DNA of 64,000 nucleotides from an uncultured Bacteroidales bacterium (GTDB lineage Bacteria; Bacteroidota; Bacteroidia; Bacteroidales; Paludibacteraceae), in the NCBI GenBank assembly GCA_900316995.1, contig ONEZ01000009.1, forward strand, positions 1-64,000. Direction: 5' to 3'. The position numbers and the translations under genes are program-made. Of this stretch, positions 25,082-34,413 are shown one piece after another. Under the pieces are notes generated by a model. That model made no database searches, was not told where the DNA came from, and worked only from the letters and a program-made list of their open reading frames with translations. Numbering within the stretch: position 1 is the first letter of the stretch; each line of letters starts with the position of its first letter.

Positions 25082-26052
25082 TTATACGTCACTCTGAGGC
25101 TTTGCCGAAGAGTCCCCAAAACATTATTTCCCCTCAAAAACTCAGATACCAACATTGGTCTCTTGCCGGCGGGCTGGAGTTTAAGTATGTGCAGCCAGCC
25201 TCCTGCAGCGGCTATTTTAAGGTACGTTTTGCCGTCTGACGCCACTGTGCCTGGGGCTGCTTTATGTTCTGCCGGCTCTGCCTTGGCTTCATATACTTTT
25301 ACTCTAAGTTCCTCTCCGTTAGCGGTTACAAGGTTTGTGTATGCCACTGGATACGGACACAGGCCTCGCACAAAATTGTGTAGGTACTGTACCGGACGGG
25401 TCCAGTCTATAAAGCAGTCTTCCTTAAATATCTTGGGGGCAGGTCTGAGGTCATTGCTCTCTATCTGAGGTGTGGTCTCCACCTTCCCCGATGCTATCAT
25501 ATCCACGGTTTCACAAACCACTCCTGCGCCTATCTCCATAAGGCGGTCATAGAGGGTGCCTATGTTGTCTTCTGGCAGAATAGGCGTTCTGCGCTGCATT
25601 ATAATATTACCAGTGTCAATGGTGTGATTCAGAAAGAATGTGGTTACACCAGTCTCTGCATCGCCGTTTATAATGGCCCAGTTTATGGGGGCGGCTCCTC
25701 TGTATTGCGGAAGCAGGGAGGCGTGAAGGTTAAAGGTGCCCATTGGGGGCATAGCCCAAACCACCTCTGGTAACATTCTAAATGCCACCACCACCTGCAG
25801 GTCTGCTTTATATGACCTTAGCTCCTCAAGAAACTGAGGGTCTTTAAGGCTCACTGGCTGCAACACCGGCAGACCGTGCTCCACGGCATACTGCTTTACC
25901 GGCGAGGCTTGAAGTTTCATGCCTCGCTGCGCTGGCTTATCTGCAACAGTAATAGTGGCTACAACATTGTAGCCACCATCAACTAAAGCCTTTAAGGGTG
26001 CCACAGCAAACTCTGGCGTACCCATGTAAACAATTCTAAGGTCTCTGCCCAT
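25075..26052 (-). CDS. fmt: methionyl-tRNA formyltransferase
   Basis: Formylates initiator Met-tRNA with 10-formyl-THF. 325 residues; N-terminal MGTPEFAVAPLKAL, substrate loop ADKPAQRGMKLQ, catalytic FNLHASLLPQYRGAAPI (Asn and His) and DTGNII (Asp), then a C-terminal OB-type domain. The last codons run into the short repeat tract. The start overlaps the stop of the OmpH-like gene by one base. Confidence 0.96.
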   Translation of the reverse strand: MGRDLRIVYMGTPEFAVAPLKALVDGGYNVVATITVADKPAQRGMKLQASPVKQYAVEHGLPVLQPVSLKDPQFLEELRSYKADLQVVVAFRMLPEVVWAMPPMGTFNLHASLLPQYRGAAPINWAIINGDAETGVTTFFLNHTIDTGNIIMQRRTPILPEDNIGTLYDRLMEIGAGVVCETVDMIASGKVETTPQIESNDLRPAPKIFKEDCFIDWTRPVQYLHNFVRGLCPYPVAYTNLVTANGEELRVKVYEAKAEPAEHKAAPGTVASDGKTYLKIAAAGGWLHILKLQPAGKRPMLVSEFLRGNNVLGTLRQSLRVTYNS

Positions 26053-26699
26053 TATTTTTTGTTAAGCATTTCCACTATATCATTTGTAATGTCATATCCG
26101 CTATTGCCATAAAGGATATTGGCATTACCTGTATTGCTGAATATAAAGTGGTAGTTTTTGGTTGTATTATACTCTTTTACAGTGCCTTGTATTATGGTGA
26201 ACAGGGAGTCTGTCATGTGAGCCTGCTTTGCCATAAGTTCCTGGCTGTAACGCTCCTGAAGCTGCTCAAGCTCCTGTTGTTTACGTAAAAGACGCTCCTG
26301 TTCTGAACGAGCGCGCTCCTCTGAAAGGAATGCACGGTTTTCAAGCTTGTTCTGGAAGTCCTGCATCTCACTCTGAAGTGATTTGGCCTTCTGGTTAAGA
26401 GTGGCACGTGAGCGCTCCTGCTGACTCATAAGCTCTTCCTGCATCTTGTTATAAAGTTCATACTTTACAAGCAGTGAATCCATGTTTACATACGCTATAG
26501 GAAGCTGCTCCTCTACAGAAACCGGAGCATCGGTGGTTTCATTGTTCTTGCCTTGTGTAAAGAAAAGAACGTAAAGCACTATTACTGCCACTGCAAGCAC
26601 ACACATAAGTATGTATGACAAACACTTGCATGAGCTTTTACACTTGCTATCACATTTACAGCTTTCCTGACTCTCTGTCATTTTAACTTCATTTTCCAT
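26052..26699 (-). CDS. OmpH/Skp-like protein with N-terminal membrane anchor
   Basis: 215 residues. A Cys-rich cytoplasmic start (SCKCDSKCKSSCKCL) precedes one membrane helix (YILMCVLAVAVIVLYVLFF). The rest is OmpH-like: IAYVNMDSLLVKYELYNKMQ, a long coiled coil (about 95-165, SEERARSEQERLLRKQQELEQ) and the capping strand region YHFIFSNTGNANILYG...DITNDIVEMLN. Skp-like proteins chaperone outer-membrane proteins, but this one is tethered rather than soluble. Confidence 0.85.
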   Translation of the reverse strand: MENEVKMTESQESCKCDSKCKSSCKCLSYILMCVLAVAVIVLYVLFFTQGKNNETTDAPVSVEEQLPIAYVNMDSLLVKYELYNKMQEELMSQQERSRATLNQKAKSLQSEMQDFQNKLENRAFLSEERARSEQERLLRKQQELEQLQERYSQELMAKQAHMTDSLFTIIQGTVKEYNTTKNYHFIFSNTGNANILYGNSGYDITNDIVEMLNKK

Positions 26700-26707
26700 T
26701 TTTTACT

Positions 26708-26890
26708 CTATTTTTTACGTGCCGCACGATCCCACGAGCGAACACAGGTTATACCTCTATCTCTGAGCGCCTTATTGCCCTCCACATGTGTGTTTGGAAA
26801 CTTGCCGTCCTTAGTGAAAAACACCTTGAACCCCATTAGGAGCACCGCCACAAGTATCAGCGCAAAACATATAAGGAATAATTTCAGCAT
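26708..26890 (-). CDS. 60-residue single-helix membrane protein
   Basis: One N-terminal helix (LFLICFALILVAVLLMGFKVFF) and a basic tail with the conserved-looking FPNTHVEGNKALRDRGI. Short proteins of this kind are frequent in Bacteroidota genomes. Located 8 nt upstream of the OmpH-like gene and probably first in the operon with it and fmt. Confidence 0.75.
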   Translation of the reverse strand: MLKLFLICFALILVAVLLMGFKVFFTKDGKFPNTHVEGNKALRDRGITCVRSWDRAARKK

Positions 26891-26907
26891 CTCTTTCTAA
26901 TTTGCCA

Positions 26908-26915
26908 CAAATGTA
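26908..26915 (-). promoter_or_regulatory. minus-7 box of the 60-residue gene/OmpH-like/fmt operon
   Basis: Minus strand TACATTTG, 18 nt before the ATG at 26890. Confidence 0.5.
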
Positions 26916-26955
26916 GTTAAAAAATTAATAACTCACAAATTAGAGACGCTATTGA

Positions 26956-28062
26956 CTAACTTTGCTTTTTATGAGTCTTTACTGCCAGAAAGCCGAAGAA
27001 CAGTGTCATAACAGACAACTGTGCAAACTGAGGCCACAGTTCAATAAAGGTTGAACCCCTCAGATACACGGAGCGCATTATGCGGATGAAGTACCCCGGC
27101 GGAAAAAGTTTTGAGATATACTGCACAGGGACTGGCATAGACTCAATTGGAGTGAGCAGACCTGACAAAAGCATGAATATCAGCAAGAAGAAGAACATCA
27201 TGAATATGGTCTGCTGCAATGTATCAGAGATATTGGCAAGAAACACTGAGAATGCAGACATTACCATAATGAACAGCACAGCTCCAAGTAATATCACCCA
27301 TAGATGACCCACAGGCACAAGCCCATATACAAGCCACGCAAGCAGCACACAAACGGAGAATATAAAAAATCCCATAACCCAGTATGGTATTAGTTTGGCA
27401 AGTATGAACTGCCCCGCGCTTACCGGCATCACGTTCATCTGTTCCATTGTGCCGGCCTCCTTTTCAGACACGATGTTAAGTGCCGGCAGAAAGCCGCAAA
27501 TAAGCAGAATCACTATTATCATTATGGCAGGCGTCATGTAGTAGCGGGCGTTCTGTGTTGGATTATAACGGTTCTCTATTGAGAGCAGCGATGCCGAGGT
27601 TTTGTCAGCCTCCAGTCCGGAAGGCATATATGACTTTAACTGGGCGGCTATGACCTGCATGGAGTACTGAGTACCCAATCCACCCTTCATGGCGTTCACA
27701 CCGTTTGCCTCAATGGCTATAGGCTTGCTCAACGCTCCATTCACAAGGTTCTTCTCCAAATTTTCCGGAATCTGAACTATAACATCCACATCGCCGCCGT
27801 CCATGGCACGCACAGCAGCGGTATAATCTGCGAACCCTTCAACCCATGTGAAATATGACGTGGCCCTAAGATGGCTGACTATATGGCGGCTTAGTGACGA
27901 GTGGTCATTATCTATGACTGTGAGTTTCACCCCGCTAATATCCATACGCATAAGCCAGGGCATTATAAGCATCACCAGCACAGGAAATGCAAACATCAGC
28001 TTTGGCAGGAAAGAGTTCCGCCAAAACTGAATTATCTCCTTTTTAAGCAATACACGCAGCAT
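26956..28062 (-). CDS. ABC-2 type exporter permease (YbhR/YhhJ-like)
   Basis: 368 residues: one N-terminal membrane helix, a large extracytoplasmic loop (about 35-170) and five C-terminal helices, the usual ABC-2 exporter topology. Family signs are the N-terminal LLKKEIIQFWRN and VSEKEAGTMEQMNVMPVSAGQFILAKLIPY. It is the second of two adjacent permeases, which should form a heterodimer with the two ATPases upstream. Confidence 0.9.
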   Translation of the reverse strand: MLRVLLKKEIIQFWRNSFLPKLMFAFPVLVMLIMPWLMRMDISGVKLTVIDNDHSSLSRHIVSHLRATSYFTWVEGFADYTAAVRAMDGGDVDVIVQIPENLEKNLVNGALSKPIAIEANGVNAMKGGLGTQYSMQVIAAQLKSYMPSGLEADKTSASLLSIENRYNPTQNARYYMTPAIMIIVILLICGFLPALNIVSEKEAGTMEQMNVMPVSAGQFILAKLIPYWVMGFFIFSVCVLLAWLVYGLVPVGHLWVILLGAVLFIMVMSAFSVFLANISDTLQQTIFMMFFFLLIFMLLSGLLTPIESMPVPVQYISKLFPPGYFIRIMRSVYLRGSTFIELWPQFAQLSVMTLFFGFLAVKTHKKQS

Positions 28063-28063
28063 C

Positions 28064-29110
28064 TTATTCTAACCTGTCATTAAATTTCCTGAGCGATACT
28101 ACAAGCAACAGCACCGCCATTCCAGTAAGTATGCTCAACTCTTTTACCACCATATTGAACCCAACCCCCTCTATCATAAGTTTCTTTATGGCATCTATGT
28201 ACCATCTGGCAGGTACAATGTATGTCATCGGTTTGAGAATCCACGGAATATTCTCTAACGGATATAACATTCCGCTAAACATCATTACCGGCAGCAGCAT
28301 AACCATAGCGCTTATAAGAAGCGCCACTATCTGTTTGTTTACCAACGCCGATACAAGAACTCCAAGCGAAAGAGCAAGAATAATATAGACTAATGACACT
28401 ACTATGATGCTTCCAACGCTCTTCATAGGCACTCCCATTGCATAATGTACCAAAAGCAGCACACTGGCGACATTTACACATGACACCGTAAAAAACGGCA
28501 TAATCTTGGCGGCTATGATAGTAGTGCCACGGATGGGGGATACAAGCAGCACCTCCATGGTGCCTGTCTCCTTCTCACGCACTATGCTTGTTGATGTCAT
28601 TATGGCGCATATAAGGATGAACACCAGCCCCATGATACCTGGAATGTAGTTATACGCAGAGAGCATCTGCGGATTATGGCGTAGTGTGGTCTGAAAAAGA
28701 GAGGCGCCAAGTTCATCACCCGTCTGCAAAGCACTTGATATATAGGCCGTTCGGGTGGCAGTCATGTTGGCATCGGCGGCATCAACCACTAACTGATAGT
28801 TGCCGTCACAGTCATAAACAATCACCACATTTGCCGTTCCGCTCCGCAGCACCTCATCAAGATGGTTCACATCCGTAAGCCCCTTGTATGTGAAAATGGG
28901 GTTTGTATCAATGGCGTTAAGCTGGCGGCTGATGGATGCGCTCAACTTAGGCACTATGGCCATTACGTTCAAGTTCTTTATCTCAGTGGATATGGCGTAA
29001 CCAAATATGAGAATCAGCAGCACCGGCGTTATCAGCGTTATTAGCATGGTCCGCCAGTCACGCAGCAGATGGATAAACTCCTTACGGGTAAAAGCTAAAA
29101 ACATCTTCAT
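28064..29110 (-). CDS. ABC-2 type exporter permease (YbhS-like)
   Basis: 348 residues with the same topology as its neighbour: FTRKEFIHLLRDWRTMLI at the N-terminus, a periplasmic loop, then VREKETGTMEVLLVSPIRGTTIIAAKIMPF and helices. Starts 6 nt after the ATPase gene and ends one base before the next permease. Confidence 0.9.
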   Translation of the reverse strand: MKMFLAFTRKEFIHLLRDWRTMLITLITPVLLILIFGYAISTEIKNLNVMAIVPKLSASISRQLNAIDTNPIFTYKGLTDVNHLDEVLRSGTANVVIVYDCDGNYQLVVDAADANMTATRTAYISSALQTGDELGASLFQTTLRHNPQMLSAYNYIPGIMGLVFILICAIMTSTSIVREKETGTMEVLLVSPIRGTTIIAAKIMPFFTVSCVNVASVLLLVHYAMGVPMKSVGSIIVVSLVYIILALSLGVLVSALVNKQIVALLISAMVMLLPVMMFSGMLYPLENIPWILKPMTYIVPARWYIDAIKKLMIEGVGFNMVVKELSILTGMAVLLLVVSLRKFNDRLE

Positions 29111-29116
29111 ATTGTG

Positions 29117-29863
29117 TCACTCGCTCCTTTCCGCCCCTCGGGCCAGTATGAAGAACACCTGTTCCATTGTTTTAGCATTATATCTCCGCTTCAGCGATGC
29201 AGGGCTGTCAAGCGCACATATCCTCCCGTCAACCATCATACTTACGCGGTTACAGTACTCTGCTTCATCCATATAGTGTGTAGTTACAAAGATAGTCACA
29301 CCCTCAGCCGCTGCGTCACGAATCATATCCCAGAACTGCCTTCTTGTTATTGGGTCAACACCTCCTGTGGGCTCATCAAGGAACACCAGCTGCGGCCTGT
29401 GAACCGTGGCCACCATGAAGGCCAGTTTCTGTTTCCACCCAAGCGGCAGCGATGCCACCATAGTGCTCCTTTGGTCAGCAAAATGCAATTTTTCAAGAAG
29501 CTCCGAAATCCTATCGTTGAGCGCAGCTCCACGCATACCGTATATACCGCCAAAAAACTCCATATTCTCACCCACCGTAAGGTCTTCATAGAGCGCAAAA
29601 CGCTGGCTCATATAACCTATATGCTTCTTAATTTCCTCTCCCTGGGTCATAACATCGTAGCCCAACACATGACCATTCCCTTCCGTAGGATAACTTAACC
29701 CGCAAAGCATACGCATAGCAGTGGTCTTACCGGCTCCGTTAGCGCCAAGAAACCCGAATATCTCCCCTCTCTCCACTTGGAATGTTATGCCATCCACAGC
29801 GGTGAATGTACCAAACCGCTTTGTGAGATTATCTACTGATATGATTGGCTCGCCTTTACTCAT
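29117..29863 (-). CDS. ABC exporter ATPase (second half of a YbhF-like pair)
   Basis: 248 residues. Walker A GANGAGKTTAM, Q-loop MSQRFALYEDLTVGEN, Walker B LVFLDEPTGGVDP, H-loop TTHYMDEAEYC. The usual LSGG signature is replaced by ASLPLGWKQKLA, a departure seen in the second nucleotide-binding domain of YbhF-like ATPases. Overlaps the first ATPase gene by 8 nt. Confidence 0.9.
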   Translation of the reverse strand: MSKGEPIISVDNLTKRFGTFTAVDGITFQVERGEIFGFLGANGAGKTTAMRMLCGLSYPTEGNGHVLGYDVMTQGEEIKKHIGYMSQRFALYEDLTVGENMEFFGGIYGMRGAALNDRISELLEKLHFADQRSTMVASLPLGWKQKLAFMVATVHRPQLVFLDEPTGGVDPITRRQFWDMIRDAAAEGVTIFVTTHYMDEAEYCNRVSMMVDGRICALDSPASLKRRYNAKTMEQVFFILARGAERSE

Positions 29864-30572
29864 TGCTCATTAGTTTAATAAAGGCATCCTCCATGCTTGA
29901 AGCACCCGTTTTGGATATTATCTTCTGCGGGGAGCCTATCTCCAGTATTCCGCCCGTGTGAATCATTGCAATACGCTCGCATCGCTGTGCCTCCTCCATG
30001 TACGGAGTGCTGACTAATATGGTTATTCCCTGTGATTTGAGATTCTGTAACATATCCCAGAACTCTATACGGCTCACTACATCAACGCCCGTGGTAGGCT
30101 CATCAAGAAAGAGCACCTTGGGTTTATGTATCAGAGCGCAGCAAAGCGCCAGTTTCTGCTTCATTCCGCCTGAAAGCTTTCCTGCACGACGGGTTCTGAA
30201 CGGCTCTATCTGACGGTATATGGGAGCTACCAAATCATAGTTCTGCTCTATGGTACTACCAAAAAGACTTGCAAAGAACTGGAGATTCTCCTCTACACTC
30301 AAGTCTGGATAGAGGGAAAACCTGCCAGGCATGTACCCCACTAAATTGCGTATCTGCTTGTAATCTTTCACTATATCAAGACCGCAAACAGTGGCACAGC
30401 CGATGTCTGGTTTGAGCAGTGTGGTCAGGAGCCTGAACAGCGTGGTTTTACCCGCTCCGTCAGGACCTATAAGCCCAAAGAGCTCTCCTTCCGTTACAGA
30501 CAGACTGACGTTGCGCAGGGCATGCACATCGCCGTAACTTTTACTTATATTTTTAACCTCAATGGCGGTCAT
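29856..30572 (-). CDS. ABC exporter ATPase (first half of a YbhF-like pair)
   Basis: 238 residues with canonical motifs: Walker A GPDGAGKTTLF, signature KLSGGMKQKLAL, Walker B VLFLDEPTTGVDV and H-loop VSTPYMEEAQRC (Pro-Tyr instead of His at the switch position). In E. coli YbhF both domains are one polypeptide; here they are two overlapping genes. Confidence 0.9.
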   Translation of the reverse strand: MTAIEVKNISKSYGDVHALRNVSLSVTEGELFGLIGPDGAGKTTLFRLLTTLLKPDIGCATVCGLDIVKDYKQIRNLVGYMPGRFSLYPDLSVEENLQFFASLFGSTIEQNYDLVAPIYRQIEPFRTRRAGKLSGGMKQKLALCCALIHKPKVLFLDEPTTGVDVVSRIEFWDMLQNLKSQGITILVSTPYMEEAQRCERIAMIHTGGILEIGSPQKIISKTGASSMEDAFIKLMSNE

Positions 30573-31479
30573 TTTTTTTTGAGTTCAACTTAACCTCTCC
30601 AAACAAGCCTATCTTTAGCCGTCCGTCATTCTTTACAGCAATTTTAACGGCATAGACAAGATTGGCACGGTCTCCGCGAGTCTGTATGCCTTTGGGCGTG
30701 AACTCACTCTCCTGAGCTATCCAGACAATGGTTCCAGGATACTCTATCTGCTTGTCTCCGCCAAAATCCGCTATCACAGTCACCTCATCTCCCAGCGATA
30801 TGTCAGAGAGCTGCTCACTGGTAAAATAGGCGCGCAGGTACATGTGGTCAAGGTCTGCAACCTTCATAAGAGGTCTGCCAGCTGCTGCCATCTCACCTGC
30901 ATTAAGATACTTTACCATAACGGTACCGCTGATTGGGGATGATATGGTTGCCTTGCTTATACTGTAGTCAAGCTGGCGAATCTGCAGCTCCATAGCGGAA
31001 ACATTGTTATTCAAACTTGACACACTGGCGTTGAGGCTTTGCAATGTGGCGTCAAGTTGTGAGCGTAGCACACTGAGCTGCGCCTCCACATCATCCACCT
31101 GCTTGCCTGTGGCGGCTCCTCCCGCCTGCATTCTCTTCAGCCTCTTCAGCTCTGTCTCTGCCGTGGCAATCTGTCCTCGCAGTGCGGCAACTTGTTTCTC
31201 TACATTTGGTTTTCCTGCTATCAACGCCGCCTGCTGTTTTTGTAGCATCTCACGCTGCAATAGCATCTGCTCACAATCTATGCGGCCAAGGCGGTCTCCT
31301 GCATTTACAGTACCACACTCCTCAATATGAAAATCCAGTATCTTACCATTAGCCTCAGCGCCTATGGTAATCTCTGTGGCCTCAAATGTGCCTGTGGCGT
31401 CAAAATCATTCTGATTATTGCAACTTGCAAATGCTATTGGCAGGGTAATGGAAAAAAGATATAAAATATTAGGTCTCAT
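30559..31479 (-). CDS. HlyD-family membrane fusion/adaptor lipoprotein
   Basis: 306 residues. The N-terminus ends in a lipoprotein-like ITLPIAFASC (Cys19). Then a split biotinyl-lipoyl domain (TIGAEANGKILDFHIEECGTVNAGDRLGRID and ISSPISGTVMVKYLNAGEMAAAGRPL), a coiled-coil hairpin (about 70-165) and a beta-barrel. It links the inner-membrane ABC-2 permeases to the TolC-like channel. Overlaps the first ATPase gene by 14 nt. Confidence 0.9.
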   Translation of the reverse strand: MRPNILYLFSITLPIAFASCNNQNDFDATGTFEATEITIGAEANGKILDFHIEECGTVNAGDRLGRIDCEQMLLQREMLQKQQAALIAGKPNVEKQVAALRGQIATAETELKRLKRMQAGGAATGKQVDDVEAQLSVLRSQLDATLQSLNASVSSLNNNVSAMELQIRQLDYSISKATISSPISGTVMVKYLNAGEMAAAGRPLMKVADLDHMYLRAYFTSEQLSDISLGDEVTVIADFGGDKQIEYPGTIVWIAQESEFTPKGIQTRGDRANLVYAVKIAVKNDGRLKIGLFGEVKLNSKKNDRH

Positions 31480-31482
31480 ACT

Positions 31483-32781
31483 CTATTTCAGTTTGTTCAA
31501 TTCATATTGTGTTTTAAGCAGCTCTATTCTATGAGCGGACTGCGCTGATACCGCCAGGCTCTCATCTGTAATTTTTTGCAAAAGCTCAGTTGTGGTTATG
31601 GCTCCGTTATCATGCTTTACCTCCGCTGCACTGCGCACTCTGCGGCGTAGCTCAACTATGCGGGCGTCATCCTCCAGCGCACGCCTGAGACGGGTTATCT
31701 CAGCATCCTCCTGAGCAGTCTGCATCCGGCGGTTCCACTCAAATATATCTTTTTGCACACGCACCTGCTCTTGGTTCACCTTTAGTGATTTAAGTCTGTT
31801 CCCTTGTGTGTAGTACGCGCCTATGTTCCACTGCATACGCACACCAACCACCGCATTCAGCCCCCACTCTGCAGAAAGCATTGACGCAAACATATCCAGT
31901 TTTGGATAGCCGTACCATCCCTGCGCAAAGGCATAGAACTGCGGCATGGAATAGCTTTTAATAGTTTTCTCCTGTGCCAAAAGGTAGTCAATTTTTGCAT
32001 CAAGAAGCCTTAGCTCCGCACGCTGCTCCTCCCCTGTTTTCTCAGCCGGTTCTTCCGGAACTTGCAGAGTGTCAGCCATAAGATTACGCCCTGTAATCAG
32101 ACATAACATTCTGCGGTAGGCGTCTCTTGAGTAGCTTACAGCGTCTATCTTCTGCCCTAATGTAAGAATCTCCACCTCCATGGCGTCAAGGTCACTCTGG
32201 AGAATGACATCGTTGTTATAGAGCGTGCGCATACGCTCCATATTCTTCTGCAGCAGGGAGTCTGTTTGCAACAACTGTTCTTGCTGCAAATCCAGCAACA
32301 AAATGCCAAAATAGAGATTGTCCACACGGCTTTCCAACTGGTCAAAATCCACATCCGCCTGCGCCTTCTGCTGGCGGGCGTCGGCCTGTGCTGTTTGTTT
32401 TCCCGCCACAGACATTCCGCCGTCCCAGATTGTCTGCTGCACGTCTAACTGCACCTTACCCTGAAACTTACGCAAATACAAATCAGGTATCTCCTTGCCA
32501 AGTGTTTTGAACATATCGGTCAGCCCGAGCGCCTCCCAGACCTCAGACATATTGGCTTGGTCACTGTAATATAACGTCTGCGCTGATAACGCCACCTGCG
32601 GTATCCAGCTGCGGGCGGCATTGCTAACGCTGTACTTCTCGCTCTTGCTGATTAGCTCATACTGACGTATGGCGGGGTAGTTCCTCTGCGCCCAGATGCG
32701 GCAGGAGTCTAATGTAACCTCCCCTGCATGCATCGATGCACAGATACAAACTATCACCAATAAACCTAATGCTCTTTTCAT
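31483..32781 (-). CDS. TolC-family outer-membrane channel
   Basis: 432 residues. Signal peptide (LGLLVIVCICASMHA), then the OEP-type start EVTLDSCRIWAQRNYPAIRQYE, long helical hairpins and beta-strand pairs such as AEWGLNAVVGVRMQWNIG. Together with the adaptor, two ATPases and two permeases it completes a tripartite exporter. Starts 6 nt after the DUF2147-like gene. Confidence 0.9.
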   Translation of the reverse strand: MKRALGLLVIVCICASMHAGEVTLDSCRIWAQRNYPAIRQYELISKSEKYSVSNAARSWIPQVALSAQTLYYSDQANMSEVWEALGLTDMFKTLGKEIPDLYLRKFQGKVQLDVQQTIWDGGMSVAGKQTAQADARQQKAQADVDFDQLESRVDNLYFGILLLDLQQEQLLQTDSLLQKNMERMRTLYNNDVILQSDLDAMEVEILTLGQKIDAVSYSRDAYRRMLCLITGRNLMADTLQVPEEPAEKTGEEQRAELRLLDAKIDYLLAQEKTIKSYSMPQFYAFAQGWYGYPKLDMFASMLSAEWGLNAVVGVRMQWNIGAYYTQGNRLKSLKVNQEQVRVQKDIFEWNRRMQTAQEDAEITRLRRALEDDARIVELRRRVRSAAEVKHDNGAITTTELLQKITDESLAVSAQSAHRIELLKTQYELNKLK

Positions 32782-32787
32782 GGTTTT

Positions 32788-33216
32788 CTACTGCTTACGA
32801 ATCCATTTTTGGGTGCGCCCTAATATCATCAGCTTGTCAAGTGCGCCTCGCAGCATAAGGCAGCCGTCATCAGAGAGCCATATCTTGGCGTAATACCAGT
32901 TGCCGTCATCAGGGTTGAACGCTTTGCCATTCACCAGCATACCATCCTTATACTCAAAGCCGCTGAAAACCACAAAGCCTACCACCGGCTTGCCCTTATG
33001 AGCACCGTGCTTTATGGTCTTATTCTTATCTTCAGGGCGGAACATCTCCGCTACCCTTCCATAATACTTGCCGTCAGTAGCCTTAAAGAAGTGCATCACA
33101 GAGAGGCGCTCCCCTGTCTTATCATCAACAGTGCACCAGTCTCCCAGCAGCTCCGCCTGCGCCATAAGCACCACAGAGCACAGCAGTGCAAATAGAGTTA
33201 ATATGTGTTTTTTCAT
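32788..33216 (-). CDS. DUF2147-type secreted protein
   Basis: 142 residues with a signal peptide (LTLFALLCSVVLMAQA). The mature part fits the DUF2147 pattern: LLGDWCTVDDKTGERLSVMHFFK...DGKYYGRVAEMF, VVGFVVFSGFEYKDGMLVNG, NPDDGNWYYAKIWL, LMLRGALDKLMILGRTQKW. First gene of the exporter operon, 9 nt after the methyltransferase, so any promoter must lie inside that gene. Confidence 0.85.
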   Translation of the reverse strand: MKKHILTLFALLCSVVLMAQAELLGDWCTVDDKTGERLSVMHFFKATDGKYYGRVAEMFRPEDKNKTIKHGAHKGKPVVGFVVFSGFEYKDGMLVNGKAFNPDDGNWYYAKIWLSDDGCLMLRGALDKLMILGRTQKWIRKQ

Positions 33217-33225
33217 AGTGGTAAA

Positions 33226-34413
33226 TTACATTATACCAATAAAGTCTGATAGAGGGCGAATTTTCGCCACACTTGTATAAATTCTCTGGTGTAAATTAAT
33301 ATTCTGGTCATAGGGGACAACGTGAGATGTATCAAACCTCAGCACCGCATAATACGGAGCATGCTCCGCAGTGAATCCTTTCTCACGAAGAGCTTCCGCA
33401 GTCCAAATCTGGAAGCCTTTTTTTGTGAGCCTATATAACTGAGGATTTTCTCCATTGGTATGCAAACAAACATATCCAAGCCTTTCAAAGCCTTGCTGCA
33501 CCAGCAGTGAGCCCTTTGAATCTCCTGCTCTCAGGTAAGTGACACCCAACTGCATGGCATTGTTGCGATCCGCCTCTCTCATGTGGTTAACAAGAACTGT
33601 CACCTCCTGAGGGTTCTCTCGCATTTTATCAAATAATTTCTTGCGCTCAGCCTCATTATTCAAAGCGGTCCTACGGCATAAAGCCAATTCACAGAATTTC
33701 TTATCTTGCTCTATTCCAATATACCTACGCCCAAGAAGATTTGCTGCGATTCCAGTTGTTCCAGAGCCGCTGAAGGGGTCTAAAACAGTATCACCAACAT
33801 TTGTAGATGCCAAAATAATTCTGTAAAGAAGACGTAATGGCTTTTGCGTGGGATGTTTGCCTTGCTGTTTCTCCCACAATCCAACTGCGGGAATTTTCCA
33901 GACATCTGTCATTTGACATCCACCATTCAACTGCTTCATTGTTTCATAGTTGAACTTGTGTGATCTCTTCTCATGCTTACGGGCCCAGATAATTAGCTCT
34001 GTAGAGAAATTAAAGTATTTGCATGAAAGATTTGGTGGAGGGTCAGATTTCTGCCATGTAATAGTATTGAGAACTTTATATCCCAATTCTTGCAAACAGC
34101 GCATTACTACATGGATGTTATGGTGTGTACCACTAATCCATATAGTTCCATCATCTTTAAGTTTTGAACGACATATAGACAACCACTTACGGTTAAACTC
34201 GTAAACATACTCCGGTGTACCTCCCTTGTCCCAGTCTCCCTTATCCACACACACTGGCTTCCCGCTATGAACACTAATGCCTCCATTGCTTAGAAAATAT
34301 GGAGGGTCTGCAAAAATAGTGTCGATAGAATTATCATCTATCTCTTGCAACCGTTCCATGCAATTTCCTTGCAGGATAGTGAAATCGGGGAATGTAAGAT
34401 TCTCGGATGTCAT
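33226..34413 (-). CDS. DNA N6-adenine methyltransferase, beta class, DpnA/M2.DpnII-like
   Basis: 395 residues. Motif order is beta class: catalytic FADPPYFLSNGGISV first, then the SAM-binding DPFSGSGTTGIAANLLGRRYIG. HPTQKPLRLLYRII is typical of this group. In DpnII systems this second enzyme also methylates single-stranded GATC. The C-terminal 150 residues (after about 245) extend beyond the family core and look like an added winged-helix-type domain (YRLTKKGFQIWTAEALREKG). Start overlaps the upstream 174-residue gene by 4 nt. Confidence 0.88.
   Translation of the reverse strand: MTSENLTFPDFTILQGNCMERLQEIDDNSIDTIFADPPYFLSNGGISVHSGKPVCVDKGDWDKGGTPEYVYEFNRKWLSICRSKLKDDGTIWISGTHHNIHVVMRCLQELGYKVLNTITWQKSDPPPNLSCKYFNFSTELIIWARKHEKRSHKFNYETMKQLNGGCQMTDVWKIPAVGLWEKQQGKHPTQKPLRLLYRIILASTNVGDTVLDPFSGSGTTGIAANLLGRRYIGIEQDKKFCELALCRRTALNNEAERKKLFDKMRENPQEVTVLVNHMREADRNNAMQLGVTYLRAGDSKGSLLVQQGFERLGYVCLHTNGENPQLYRLTKKGFQIWTAEALREKGFTAEHAPYYAVLRFDTSHVVPYDQNINLHQRIYTSVAKIRPLSDFIGIM

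Noticed and set aside
26950..26965. TAACTTTG on the plus strand at the end of the exporter operon
   Set aside because: No plus-strand gene follows; probably chance.
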